Part shown: in pieces, positions 21,554-31,844 of the stretch
Numbering within the stretch: position 1 is the first letter of the stretch
Layout of the letters: each line of letters starts with the position of its first letter
Source of the DNA: Gymnopus androsaceus JB14
Taxonomy: Eukaryota > Basidiomycota > Agaricomycetes > Agaricales > Omphalotaceae
Reading direction: 5' to 3'
NCBI GenBank assembly: GCA_009733575.1
Contig: ML769655.1
Location: 1 to 64,000, forward strand
DNA: 64,000 bases
The notes under the pieces: generated by a model
Seen by the model: only the letters and a program-made list of their open reading frames with translations
What the model was told of the DNA's origin: nothing
The model's database searches: none
Program-made: the position numbers and the translations under genes

Positions 21554-21790
21554 TTGAAGGTTGTTCCCACTGCTTCCTCCAGCTCAAAGATTGTTTCCAC
21601 TGCTTCCTCCAGCTTGAAGGTTGTTCCTGCTCCTTCCAAGTTGAAGGCCATTCAGTCATCTTGCAAAAGGATTGATTTCATTCTGACTGGTCATTCCAAG
21701 TCAACTTGTTCAAAAATTGATGATTCCTCCACTTCCCCTGCCAATGACCTCAACTCTATAATCAGAGTATCCCTTCATTCAACTGTCTAG
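21554..21790 (+). CDS. Ser-rich ORF truncated by a MITE, hypothetical
   Basis: 78 residues with three imperfect ~36-bp repeats (encoding KVVPTASSS / KIVSTASSS / KVVPAPSK). The repeats begin upstream of the ATG at about 21525, so the real start is probably elsewhere. The stop codon TAG at 21788-21790 is formed from the TA target and the first base of the MITE at 21790. No function is recognised, and it may not be a gene. Confidence 0.25.
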   Translation: MKVVPTASSSSKIVSTASSSLKVVPAPSKLKAIQSSCKRIDFILTGHSKSTCSKIDDSSTSPANDLNSIIRVSLHSTV

Positions 21791-22521
21791 AGATGGGCAT
21801 GAATATTTGTTTGTTTGGTGAATAGCCACTGAAATTCTGGTGAGAATGAGTAAAAAATAGTATGCTTATTGTGTTGGAATATCAGATTTTGATGTACAAG
21901 CTGGATACAGCTATGTCATGATGATGTCATGATTTTCATCATATTTACATCATATCTATGCTATATTTACACCTTATATCACTATTGCTTCATAGGTGAT
22001 ATCATTACTTCACATAGTATCCACTTACTATATTTGATAGCTATAACATATGCTTTCTAGGAGTATAAATACTGCTTGTAGATATACATGTACTTTACCT
22101 GTTTGCCTTAGGATCTTTGTCCCAAGATCCATACAAGGTCAAACATTTATCATTTGTCAATATCCTTGTCACCTTGCTGGTGTTATAAGGTGTATTCTTA
22201 CATATTGGTGGAGAAATCATTGAGCTACACCATGATCAAATTTTTATCATACTTGGATTATTTCCCCATGCTCCAGTGACCAAAATACGCTCAAAAACCA
22301 TGAATATATTTGTTTTGTGCGTTTTTAGTATTTGTGGAGCCTCTTTGGTGGCTGGAGCATGGGGAAATGATCCAAATGTGATAGAATTTGATAGGGATGC
22401 AGCTTAACTACTCCTCCATTAATTTGCATACTGTGATACTCATTCTGTGCAGAGCTCCCATAGCTATTCATTGAACATTGCCCAACACTCAGGTATTCAT
22501 GAATATATTTGTGCCCATCTC
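21790..22521 (+). mobile_element. MITE 1 (TA-flanked), split by a solo LTR
   Basis: The ends are inverted (GAGATGGGCATGAATAT and its partner ATATTTGTGCCCATCTC) with TA on both sides (21788-21789, 22522-22523), as in Tc1/mariner-type elements. The core has a second inverted pair (CCCCATGCTCCAG / CTGGAGCATGGGG). Without the LTR and its extra TATTG the element is 396 bp. A relative in opposite orientation lies at 24540-24939 (400 bp). Confidence 0.85.
21872..22202 (+). mobile_element. Solo LTR, 331 bp, inside MITE 1
   Basis: It begins TGTTGGAATATC, ends TATTCTTACA and is flanked by a perfect 5-bp duplication, TATTG (21867-21871 and 22203-22207). A TATA-like GTATAAAT lies near 22065. Removing it and one TATTG restores an uninterrupted MITE that aligns with the second copy. 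It is not related to the copia LTRs at 53 and 59 kb. Confidence 0.9.
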
Positions 22522-22598
22522 TACAGCTGCCAGCAAAGCTTCATCTCCCCCTCCTTTGACCACACCATCCAGAGCAAGCTTGGTACCCCCAGTTCAAC

Positions 22599-23493
22599 TG
22601 TGAGACCCAGTGCATGAAATGGATCTCAAACTGGTGTATCCCAAATGTCTCATGCCTAGATATAGGCTGAGACCAATATGAGCAACTGCAGTAACCATGC
22701 CATAAGGGTGGGTCTGTACAGTACTGTTGGTGTTGTATGCAATGAACAGTGACTGCTTCAAGGTGCAACAAGCAGAGTAGGATAGACACAGACAAAATAT
22801 GGAGGAATTGAGTGGCACCATCAGTGTAGTCAAGCAAAATAGGGAAAACATGGGTGGAATATGGGTAAAGCAGATGGAATATGGAGAAAGCAGATGGAAT
22901 AGGGCCAAAAGCAGATGGAATTTGGATGAACAAGATAGAAGGGGAGGTGTCAGATGGAATAATAGTGGGTTAGAAAGAGTCCTGGAGCCTAAACAGATGC
23001 TCTAAGAGAGCTGCAGTTGTAAAGTTGAAAATCAAGATAAGTATGTGAGGCTCAGATGGGGATATTGGATCTCCAGACAAAGCCCAGCACAAGATATGAG
23101 AGACAGTAAGCTTTGGATGTAGATATAAGGATCTATGGATGAAGGCCAGTGGTCAATGCAGATGACAGTGAGCCTTTCGGTGGAACCCAAAAGGCATACT
23201 AGTCAAAATCTTGAGACAGAGACAGAGACAGAAGCAAAACAGGATTGATTTGGTAACAGCAGTAATAGCAGACTAGGTTACATGAAGTGAGGCCATCTAG
23301 TTATATACTGTAGGGAAGGCTATGTAAGGTGTTGGGAGGGTCTGATCATCTGATGGATGAATATTGAGTGCGGGAGATGTCCGGCAGGCAGGATAATCAG
23401 TAAATATGTGGGGGAGGCACCTGACAGATGCATAACAACATGGGAACAATAATTAAGATAGCTGGATACCCAGAAATGGGTCAAGTCCTGACA
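22599..23493 (-). mobile_element. Probable Ty3/gypsy 3' LTR (minus orientation)
   Basis: The segment starts TGTGAGACCC and ends GTCCTGACA (TG..CA) on the plus strand. It abuts a purine tract which on the minus strand reads TTTTAGAGGGGGGATAA, placed as a polypurine tract. A chromodomain remnant lies beyond it in the matching orientation. The bounds are inferred because no intact partner LTR or target duplication was found. Inside is a short repeated phrase, agcagatggaat, at about 22867-22920. Confidence 0.55.
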
Positions 23494-23959
23494 TTATCCC
23501 CCCTCTAAAACCTGAGCCCCTGAAGGTCATGTAGCAATCATGAAATGAAGAAATGGAAATTTAAAACATCAACATGTCCAATAGAAGTTGGCAACTGAAT
23601 TTTAATTGCAAGAAGACATAACTGTCATGAAATAAAGCACTTGCAGTATTTTCAAGTGCTAAATTCAAAAAGACTTCATAAAATTGAAGTAGTAGAAGAA
23701 TTGGGAGGTGAAGCAAGAGCATTGGAAGAAAAGTGAAATTAATAAGATGCTCACAATAATATTATCTCCCAATTGAACCATTTCGGAGTTTTGGATTCAT
23801 CCTCATCCTCTAACTCATCACCCAGTGGTTCCTCATTGAACTTTATCAAAATACTGCCTCTAAGCTTTGAAGCTCATCACCCAACAGTTTTTCATCAATG
23901 CATATGATATATGTAATGCATAATGCCAGATGGCTGAACATCTAGTTGACTGAATTTGG
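23494..23959. other. Gypsy internal/3' untranslated remnant
   Basis: AT-rich sequence between the polypurine tract and the chromodomain remnant. No frame of note. Confidence 0.4.
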
Positions 23960-24250
23960 ACCATGATGCTCAATATTGCTGAACTAATGGTTGAAATGGT
24001 ACAGTATTCCAAGTTTTTGGATTTGTTTGGAACAAGGTTTGGTTGGGTGGCATCTTTTCCTTTATCAAGATTCACAACTGGTTTCCATGTCATTTCATAT
24101 GGTCCATATCCTTTCCATTTGACCTTGTATGAAACTTTTAACTTGGGCTTGCTACAGTTTTTAGTAACCATGTTTGTTATAAAACAGAACTTAGGAATAT
24201 CAGTTCTGTGCCATTCTAGCCTTAGCCAAAAGTCAGCATATCAATGAGAA
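23960..24250 (-). pseudogene. Chromodomain end of a Ty3/gypsy integrase, remnant
   Basis: Chromoviral integrases end in a chromodomain that directs integration to chromatin. On the minus strand I read LKVSYKVKWKGYGPYEMTWK followed by PVVNLDKGKDATQPNLVP, matching the YLVKWKGY..E.TWEP..NL core; the Trp-Glu-Pro is here Trp-Lys-Pro. Nothing of gag, protease, reverse transcriptase or the catalytic integrase core is present, so most of the element has been deleted. Confidence 0.75.
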
Positions 24251-24530
24251 ATAAACAAAGGAAAATCAAAGAAAAGAAAGATAAGATAGTTGGACCAATC
24301 ATGATGGTGGGTCACATGTGTCTATTTTATACTTTGGAGAGGCTATACAAGGTATCAGGTGGGTTTGGTGGATGAATAACAAGTGCAGGAGGCAGAATAG
24401 GTAATAAGTATGGGAGGCACCCAATGGATGAGCATTGACATGGGAAATGTAGGTAAGATAGCCATATAACCAAAATGGGCTGGGGCCTGATAATTGGGGT
24501 GATTGTGGTTTGGTTTTTCAAGCCTAGCAC
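24251..24530 (-). repeat. Diverged gypsy LTR fragment
   Basis: It resembles 23260-23493 in order: a trinucleotide-rich start, ggctatacaaggtatcaggtg, gatgaata, gggaggcacc, gacatgggaa, taagatagccatata, aaatgggctggg, cctgata. It is probably the remains of the 5' LTR in the same minus orientation as the one at 22599-23493. Confidence 0.45.
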
Positions 24531-24539
24531 AGCGTCTTA

Positions 24540-24939
24540 GATGTTGGCACAAATGTATCTGTGAATTTTTGCTTGTTTGATGAGTAGCCAATGCAACCTT
24601 GGTCAGAATAAGTCCAAAAATTATGTAATTTCATGAAGAAATGGTTGAGTTACATCCCCATCGGGTTTTGACTAAATTTGTACCATTTCCCCATGCTCTA
24701 TGCCACAAAATAGCTCTTCATGAATGCCAAAATGCAAATGTCAAATGTATTCAAGGTTTTTAAGCATATTTTGGCCACTAGGGCATGGAGAAATGATCAA
24801 AACTTGGTTAAAACTTGATGGAGACATAGCTCAACCATTTCTCTACCAAATTGCATACTATTTAGACTTGTTCTGACCAGAATTTCAGTGGCTATTTGAT
24901 GAAACAGCTAACATTTGCCAAAGCATTCATGCCCATGTC
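24540..24939 (-). mobile_element. MITE 2 (TA-flanked), truncating the ankyrin gene
   Basis: 400 bp, reverse orientation relative to MITE 1. It is flanked by TA (24538-24539, 24940-24941) with ends GACATGGGCATGAATG / CATTTGTGCCAACATC. Its reverse complement matches MITE 1 through aatagccactgaaattctgg and the paired CCCCATGC..GCATGGGG core. The insertion point is the last codon of the ankyrin reading frame. Confidence 0.85.
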
Positions 24940-27900
24940 TAGCACAAATCTAAATTTTCACCATAGTCACTGCTCTGGGCATTGGTTCCAGCTCCTTCTT
25001 CAAGGAAAAGCTTCACTGTGTGCTCACTTCCATGAGCTGCAGCAGTGTGAAGAACATTGCCATAATAACCACCCTGAGCATCTGCTCCTTTCTCAAGCAA
25101 AAGCTGCACTATGGACTTGTCATCCTTAGCCACAGCAGCTTGAAGGGCATTGCCATAATGGCCACCCTGAGAATTGGCATCAACTCCTTTCTCAAGCAAA
25201 AGCTTCACTATGAGCTCACTTCCATGAGCTGCAGCAGCTTGAAGGGCATTGCCATAAAAGCCACCCTGGGAATTAGCATTAGCTCTGTTTGCAAGTAAAA
25301 GCTTCGCTATGGGCTCATTTCCATGAGCTGCAGCAGCTTGAAGAGCATGGTCATAAAAGCCACCTTGGGCATTAGCATCAGCTCCTTTCTCAACCAAAAG
25401 CTTCACAATGGGCTCACTTCCAAAAGCTGCAGCAGCTTGAAGAGCATTTCCATAATAGCCACCCTTAGCATTGGGATTGGCTCCTTTTGTAAGCAAAAGC
25501 TTTGCAATGGGCTCACTTCCATAAGCTGCAGCAGCTTGAAGAGCATTGCCATAATGGCCACCCATGGCATTGGTATCAGCTCCTTTCTCAAACAAAAGTT
25601 TCACTATGGGTTCACTCCCATAAGCTGCAGCAGCTTGCAGAGCATTGCCATAATAGCCACCCTTAGCATTGGCATTAGCTCCTTTCTCCAGCAAAAGCCT
25701 CACTATGGGCTCACTCCCATGAGCTGCAGCAGCCTGAAGAGCATTGCCACAATGGCCACCCATGGCATTGGGATCAGCTCCTGTCTCAAGCAGAAGCTTC
25801 ACTACAGACTTGCTTTCCATAGCCACAGCAGCTTGAAGAGCATTACCGTGATAGCCACCCTTGACATTGGCATTAGCTCCATTCTCAAGCAACAGCTTCA
25901 CTATGGGCTCACTTTCCTTAACCAGAGCAGCTTGAAGGCATTGCCATAATAGCCACCCTTGGCATTGGCATCAGCTCCATTCTCAAGCAATAGCCTCACC
26001 ATGGGCTCACTTTCCTTAGCCAGAGCAGCTTGAAGGGCATTGCTATAATGGCCACCCTGTGCATTGGCATCAGCTCCATTATCAAGCAACAGCTTCACTA
26101 TGGGCTCACTTTCCTTAGCCACAGCAGCTTGAAGGGCATTGCCATAATAACCACCCTTAGCATTGGCATCAGCTCCTTTTGCAAGCAAAAGCTTTGCAAT
26201 GGGCTCACTTCCATAAGCTGCAGCAGCTTGAAGAGCATGGTCATAATTGCCACCCTTGGCATTGGGATCAGCTCCTGTCTCAAGCAAAAGCTTCACTATG
26301 GGCTCACATTCCCTAGCCACAGCAGCTTGAAGAGCATTACTGTCAATGCTACACTTGCAATTGGGATCAGCACCTTTCTCAAGCAATAGCTTCACTATGG
26401 GCTCACTCTCCTCAGCCAGAGCAGCCTGAAGAGCATTGCCATAATAGCCACCCTTGGCATTGGGATCAGCTCCTGTCTCAAGCAAAAGCTTCACTATGGG
26501 CTTGCATTCCCTAGCCACAGCAAGTTGAAGAACATTGCCATAAATGCTACCCTTGGTATTGGGATCAGCTCCTTTCTTAAGCAACAGCTTTACTATGGGC
26601 TCACTTTCCTTAGACACAGCTGCTTGAAGGGCATCTCCATAATCACCACCCTTGCCATTGGCATTAGCTATTTTTTCCAGCAAAAGCCTCACTATGGGCT
26701 CACTCCCATGAGCTGCAGCAGCTTTAAGAGCATTGTCATAATAGCCACCCTTTCCATTGGCATCAGCTCCTTTCTCAAGTAGCAGCTTCACAATGGGCTC
26801 TCTTCCATGAGCTGCAGCAGCTTCAAGGGCATTGTCATAAACACCACCCCATACATTGGGATCAGCTCCTTTTTCAAGTAACAACTCCACTATGGGCCCA
26901 CTTCCATGAACTACAGCACTATGAAGGGCATTTCCATAAAAGCCATCCTTGTCATTGCCATGAAAGCCACCCTTGGCATTGGGATCGGCTCCTTTCTCAA
27001 GCAAAAGCTTCACTATAGGCTCTATTCCATGAGTTGCAGCAACTTGAAGGGCACTGTCACAGCTACCACCCTGGACATTTATACCAGCACTATGGCTAAG
27101 TAAATCTTGAACAATTCTTATATGTCCATTTCTTGATGCTGCATATAGAGCTGCATCTACATTGTTATTATGACAGGAATAAATCAATTCCCTGCTACAT
27201 TTTATAAAACCTGCCCATGCAGTGTAGAAAATTGGATTTTCAATTTCCCATCCATCCCACCTATGTGACCACAATCCCTGTCGATGTGCCCTTATCCAGT
27301 TCTGAAAGGATGGCTCCTCAGCCTTTAAGAACTCCATCATCATATTTTGGAGGGGATTCTGATCCTGTTTGTCTTCAACACACTTTGCATGCACTGGCCA
27401 AAATTCTGCAGCATAAATAAATAATGGATATTTTTCCCACTCCCTCTCAGTCAGCACAAATGTAAATTGCATGAGATATATTATGCATGCTTGGCCAATC
27501 ATTTCATGTGCCAACAGCTCATTAATTTTGAATGATCCAACAGTTTGAGCTGAATTCTGTTGATTAATCATGAACTCCTTCACAGATGCATGTGCCAGTT
27601 GAACATTTGAGTTTGTATCAACTGAAACTAGAGTAGAATCAATGATTAGATTGATTTGAACCTCCATTTCATTGGCATTGTCCACAGACTTCCTTTCAAA
27701 ATCTATTGCCAGAATATCTCCAACTTCTCTGACAGTCAGGGGCTTGAATGCATATGTAAGCCACAAGAGAACATGATGGGCTTCTTCTTTATTTTCACTT
27801 TCCGAAGTCCACTTGATTGCCTTAGTGTAAGTTTGCTCCAAGTCCTTTGGCAGGTTCCTTAATGTTTTACGCACTGTGCTGGGTGTTCCACACCTCTTAA

Positions 27901-29042
27901 GTGCCCTCAGTTGACAGTCTACCCATCGGAATCTGTATTTGTGTCAGTTTCAAGATTCACATTATAAAATGTCCTTCAAAACTTACTGTCCCTCTGCTTT
28001 TTCCTTCAAAGTGTTCATAACCTCAGTTTTCAGATCCCCCTTAAAATTGCATTTTTTAATTTCCTTCTCCAAATAGGTGGTGATGTCTTCATCAACTTTG
28101 GCATCTTGACCATTCAATGAAATTTTAATGCATTCCTTGAAAATATCTCCCTCAGGACTATGGCGGCTTGTGAAAAGAATGGAAAGCTTGGTGGGCAGAC
28201 TTTGCACCAATTCAAGAACCTCTACTGTTTCACAACATTCATCCATGGCATCCAACACAATACAACATCTGCCAATAGTCTCAAAAATTGCCATTACTGT
28301 GGTGGCCAAGTCCTTTGTGGTAGGTGGGTACCCGGTGAGGCCTTGTCTAGTGCAGTTATCAAACAAATCTTTTAGTGCTGAATGAATTCCCTCCCCATTG
28401 GCGCCAACTCGAAGCAAAAGAGATTGTAAGCAGCCATGCAAATCAGTCTTTTGACCCGTATTATCACGAGAGTCAAAGTAATGATACCACAGATTTTCTG
28501 GGGCTGCTTTCTGAAGATCTCTGATGATCATAGTCCTATCATATAACAAATTTTCAAGTAGTTCTGGTTTCAAGCACCATTGAACTCACGATAAAATGGT
28601 CTTTCCTGAGCCAGCTTTAATAGGTTTCAGCAATAATTCATTGTAACATTTAGATCCATCCATACCTTTACCTTGAATCCATAATTTACCTGGGCTCTGC
28701 TTCCACTTCACATATTCAGGATGGTTTAGGATCCATTCTCCAGTACCCTCAGCTCTTTTGTCATCTGCAACTCGAAAGTTTGTGGCACAATCGGGTGCGT
28801 CTAGCCATTTTCGAATCTTTTCCTTTTCATCAGTTGCTGTAAAAATAAAAAATAAAAAGTCATTAATATGTGCTGACATGGATTAGGATGTATAACCCAC
28901 AAACGACAGTGAATGTTCCACCATGTATGGAAAAATGGGAAGCATTCATAAACATACTATCATATATCATCAGAGTGCTGATCTTGTAAGGTCTTGGAAG
29001 AGATATTGTTTCTTACCTTCCACTTTGATTGATCACTGGCAT
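24939..29042 (-). CDS. NACHT-ankyrin NLR-like receptor, one frameshift
   Basis: A fungal NLR-type signalling ATPase, probably cytoplasmic. By splicing I get exons 29042-29017, 28956-28901, 28836-28666, 28614-28590, 28535-27987 and 27932-24939. The N-terminus carries NASHFSIHGGTF, a motif common at the start of basidiomycete NLRs, then IRKWLDAPDCATNF. Walker A is GKAGSGKT (completed by splicing), Walker B-like IVLDAMDEC, and LSILFTSRHSP is typical of NACHT. FRWVDCQLRALKRC, LRNLPKDLEQTY and LTVREVGDILAI follow. About 22 ankyrin repeats (GNALQAAVAKESEPIVKLLL type, 99-bp DNA period, 27100-24970) end the protein. A 1-base deletion in a G run near 25937 shifts the frame in repeat 12; the rest stays open in the other frame. 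The stop (TAG, 24941-24939) comes from the MITE junction, so repeats are truncated. An alternative is a sequencing error at 25937. Confidence 0.9.
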
Positions 29043-29839
29043 TTCCGAGTCTCCGTGGAGCAAAATGCGGTTATAAGTTATGAGAAATATACAGCTTAGA
29101 ATGTATTGAATTGACACACCGGTTGGGCTGTAAAATTATGGTGGAAGCAAGGAATCGCCCTTATATACACTCAGTTCGAGATCCTATGATCACCTTTCAG
29201 GCCGATGACTTCGTGAATGAACTTGATTGACTTGATTGACTTGATATCAATATTGATTCGTTGACGATGCCGCTGGCACTGCCAAATTCAGAAATTACAA
29301 CAGCGTATTCGGAGTTCAGTTCAATTTAGTTCAATAAATAGTGGCCGCCAAATTTGGCCTATAAGTGTCCAAAAAATTGAGCTCAAAGGTCAATGTGATG
29401 CGTATGAAGATACAAAAGACCGCGGTTCAGTATGCTGCATTACGCATTACTGTCAACCAGTGTTGTCACTGACTCCGACAGATCGTGGGTCCGATCAAAT
29501 TCGCTGTCAGGTTTTAAAACGGTCTGACTTTGGCTTGCTTTTGGCCCGGTTGGCCCGGTGATGAAATTTTCGGAAATTTTCGGAAGCTGGTGGCTGTTAT
29601 GAGCAAGTTGCGCGGGAACACAGGACTCCGAGACAGCGTCCGGGACAGTATACGGGACAAAGTGCGGGACAAAAGCACGGGACAGGGTATATCTCCGGGA
29701 CCTCTTCTCTATCTGGGGCCGCTGGGGTTTGACTGTTATATCTGCATATAAATGAGGAGTGTGAGAGTTCTGCTCAGATAGGCGCCAGGGCGCTAACTTT
29801 CGGTGCCAGCGCTAGAATTTGTACATTAACCTTGCCTCC
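29043..29839. other. Intergenic region between divergent genes
   Basis: Contains cttgattgacttgattgact (about 29222-29243) and, at about 29625-29690, several spaced CGGGACA repeats inside a chance frame (29530-29751). I expect the NLR promoter on one side and the CxC5/CxC6 promoter on the other. No TATA box is clear. Confidence 0.5.
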
Positions 29840-31336
29840 ATGGTATCCCTCGCTAGATTGGTTCAGGTGCTCTCTGCAGCATCTGTGGCCCTTTCCAATA
29901 TACTCTTGAGCCAGATAATTGCCTTTGTTCTCTTATGCTCTTGTCTCAAAAACAATATACTTTTAATTTGGCCTTCGACACAGGACCCAATGAATGCACC
30001 ACCCATTCTACCAAATGAAACCAATCAGTTCCTTCAGAATGTTTGCAATATGGACCATAGTGATATTGAAGCACAATGGAATGCAGTGAAAGATGATATA
30101 TGGCATCCCGATGAGATACTGCAAGGCATACAGAACGATAATTCTGTGCAGCAAATGTTCAAGTTGAATGGTGGTCAGCATTATTATGAGTTCAATTCAT
30201 CTGTTGATATCTTCTCAAACCAATGATTTGTACCATACAGCCTCTCCAGTCAGCATCTGGCCTCCAACAGCTTCCTGTATTAATCCTAATTGCAAGTATG
30301 TTATCAGAAATCGGAAACTCAAGCTTCAGGGTGCTGTAGAGCAGGAAGGTATCCTTTACACAAAGGAACGAGGTGCAATAGCTGTTCGTTTTTATCAGAT
30401 TACATGTGAAGGTCAGTGTAGTAACCTGCAAGAACAACAATGAAAACATTAAACATCTGATTTGTAGGCTGCCGTGTAGTTTATCACCATGATTACTATG
30501 TTCATGTGCATCCAGAAACCCAGGAGAAGCAGCACATGTACTATGATACACTCTCCAATGATTCTTTCCTTCCAAACATCCTTCAGGTCGCAAAACATCA
30601 CTTCGTTGAAATCAAGCTGGCCAAAATGTGGAGATATAATATGCTCTTTACCTGGTGAGTATTTCATTACCTAACCTTTGAATGTTGTTCAGTCTATTCC
30701 AATAGATCATCTGCAACCGGATGTATTCAGAGCTACACTGCTTGTGATACATACAGCAATGTTGCTGCTCAGTGGTCCTTTAATCCACTACTTTGAATGG
30801 AATACATCTATGATTTGTTCAAATCCTTTCCCTCCTTGACTTCTACCATTCACAGCAGTTACAACTGTGTGTACCTCATGAGGTTGAACAGACATATTGC
30901 TACAATCATGCAATGAAAGAAATGAATGAATTTATCCATACATATGGCCAGCCAGAGGTTGATCATCATTGCAACAAATGTGTTAGAAACTTTTTCAAAG
31001 ATGGACAGGGTAATTATCTTAGAGGCTGTTTATCTGTTCAAGTTCAAGCTAATTCAGGTTCTAGAAATGGAGGTCTTTGCAGTTGTCTGTGATGGCATGA
31101 CTCTAGGATGCCCTACTTGTGGTGTTGCACACTGTAAAGAGCCTCTACCTTCAACCAAGTCTGCATTCTGCACTATTCACAAGTCACGTGAGGATAATTG
31201 CTGAGTAGTAGGCTGTAATGCTTCTGTCACTTCTGGAAGTAAGACATGTGCAGATAAGGAGCATAAAAACTCTGAGTGCCGCTACTATGAAGTCAGTGAA
31301 GCTGCATTCTGTTATGAATGTTCTTATCTTATCTAA
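29840..31336 (+). pseudogene. CxC5/CxC6 cysteine-cluster gene (KDZ transposon accessory), broken
   Basis: CxC5 and CxC6 are cysteine-cluster domains found next to KDZ transposases in mushrooms. The start MVSLARLVQVLSAASVALSN leads, through an intron near 30170-30230, to WPPTASCINPNCKYV (C-x4-C), ILYTKERGAIAVRFYQITCE, an intron (30411-30467) and GCRVVYHHDYYVH (CxC5). After another intron (30656-30694) CxC6 motifs follow: YGQPEVDHHCNKCVRNFFKD, VCDGMTLGCPTCGVAHCKEP, SAFCTIHKSREDNC, VVGCNASVTSGSKTCADKEH. A TGA at 31202-31204 interrupts the last cluster between NC and VVGC, and the frame near 30780-30845 is poor, so I call it broken. No KDZ transposase is in the window. The pair may be a remnant of a larger KDZ element. 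Confidence 0.75.
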
Positions 31337-31844
31337 ACACATGACATTATTCCTTCATCATTTCCTTTATTTATCCTTGTATATCTAAAAGCACATGCTT
31401 TTTTAGACATGCAGCTATACTGATTGGTTATGTTTTGTGACAATTATTAGTTATTGCTTAACTGAAATGATAGAACTCATTATTTATTAATTATTTATCA
31501 TAAATTGAGTTAATGTCTGTTGTCCTGGGAAGGAAGCCACCTTCAAGCTGTAATATACCGAAGTACTCAATGAGTAGTGGTGGTCCTGGTGGAGAAAATC
31601 ATTAAATAAAATTAGCACCTATCGTAAGCCATTTATTTGACCCTGTATGGATAATACAGCTGTGCTACACCCGTAGTACCCATACCATATTCCATTGGAC
31701 CTTTGAGCAGCAGTCCTATGGCATGGATATGGCTTCAAATGTACTGTAGCAGATCCATAGGCTACAGCCATACCTGTAATGTATGGTGGCCATCCCTAAC
31801 TACAGTGAATAAGTAACATGTGAGACCAACATAAAGAAATGTAA
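31337..31844. other. Intergenic, convergent 3' ends
   Basis: AT-rich. From about 31580 to 31800 repeated forms of ccatacc / ggctacagccat hint at a small dyad element, but I could not define its ends. Confidence 0.35.

Noticed and set aside
25323..25949. Long plus-strand frame within the ankyrin region
   Set aside because: It is antisense of the repeated ankyrin codons; the repetition keeps the frame open.
24970..27100. Regular ~99-bp repeats resembling an array
   Set aside because: They are in-frame ankyrin codons on the minus strand with no spacers; not CRISPR or a satellite.
28585..28590. In-frame TGA just after Walker A of the NLR
   Set aside because: It falls in a 54-nt GT-AG intron (28589-28536) whose removal gives a continuous TILSTMIIRDLQ.
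29530..29751. 73-codon ORF with VRDKVRDK-type repeats
   Set aside because: It arises from short CGGGACA repeats in intergenic DNA; no start context or homologous feature was seen.
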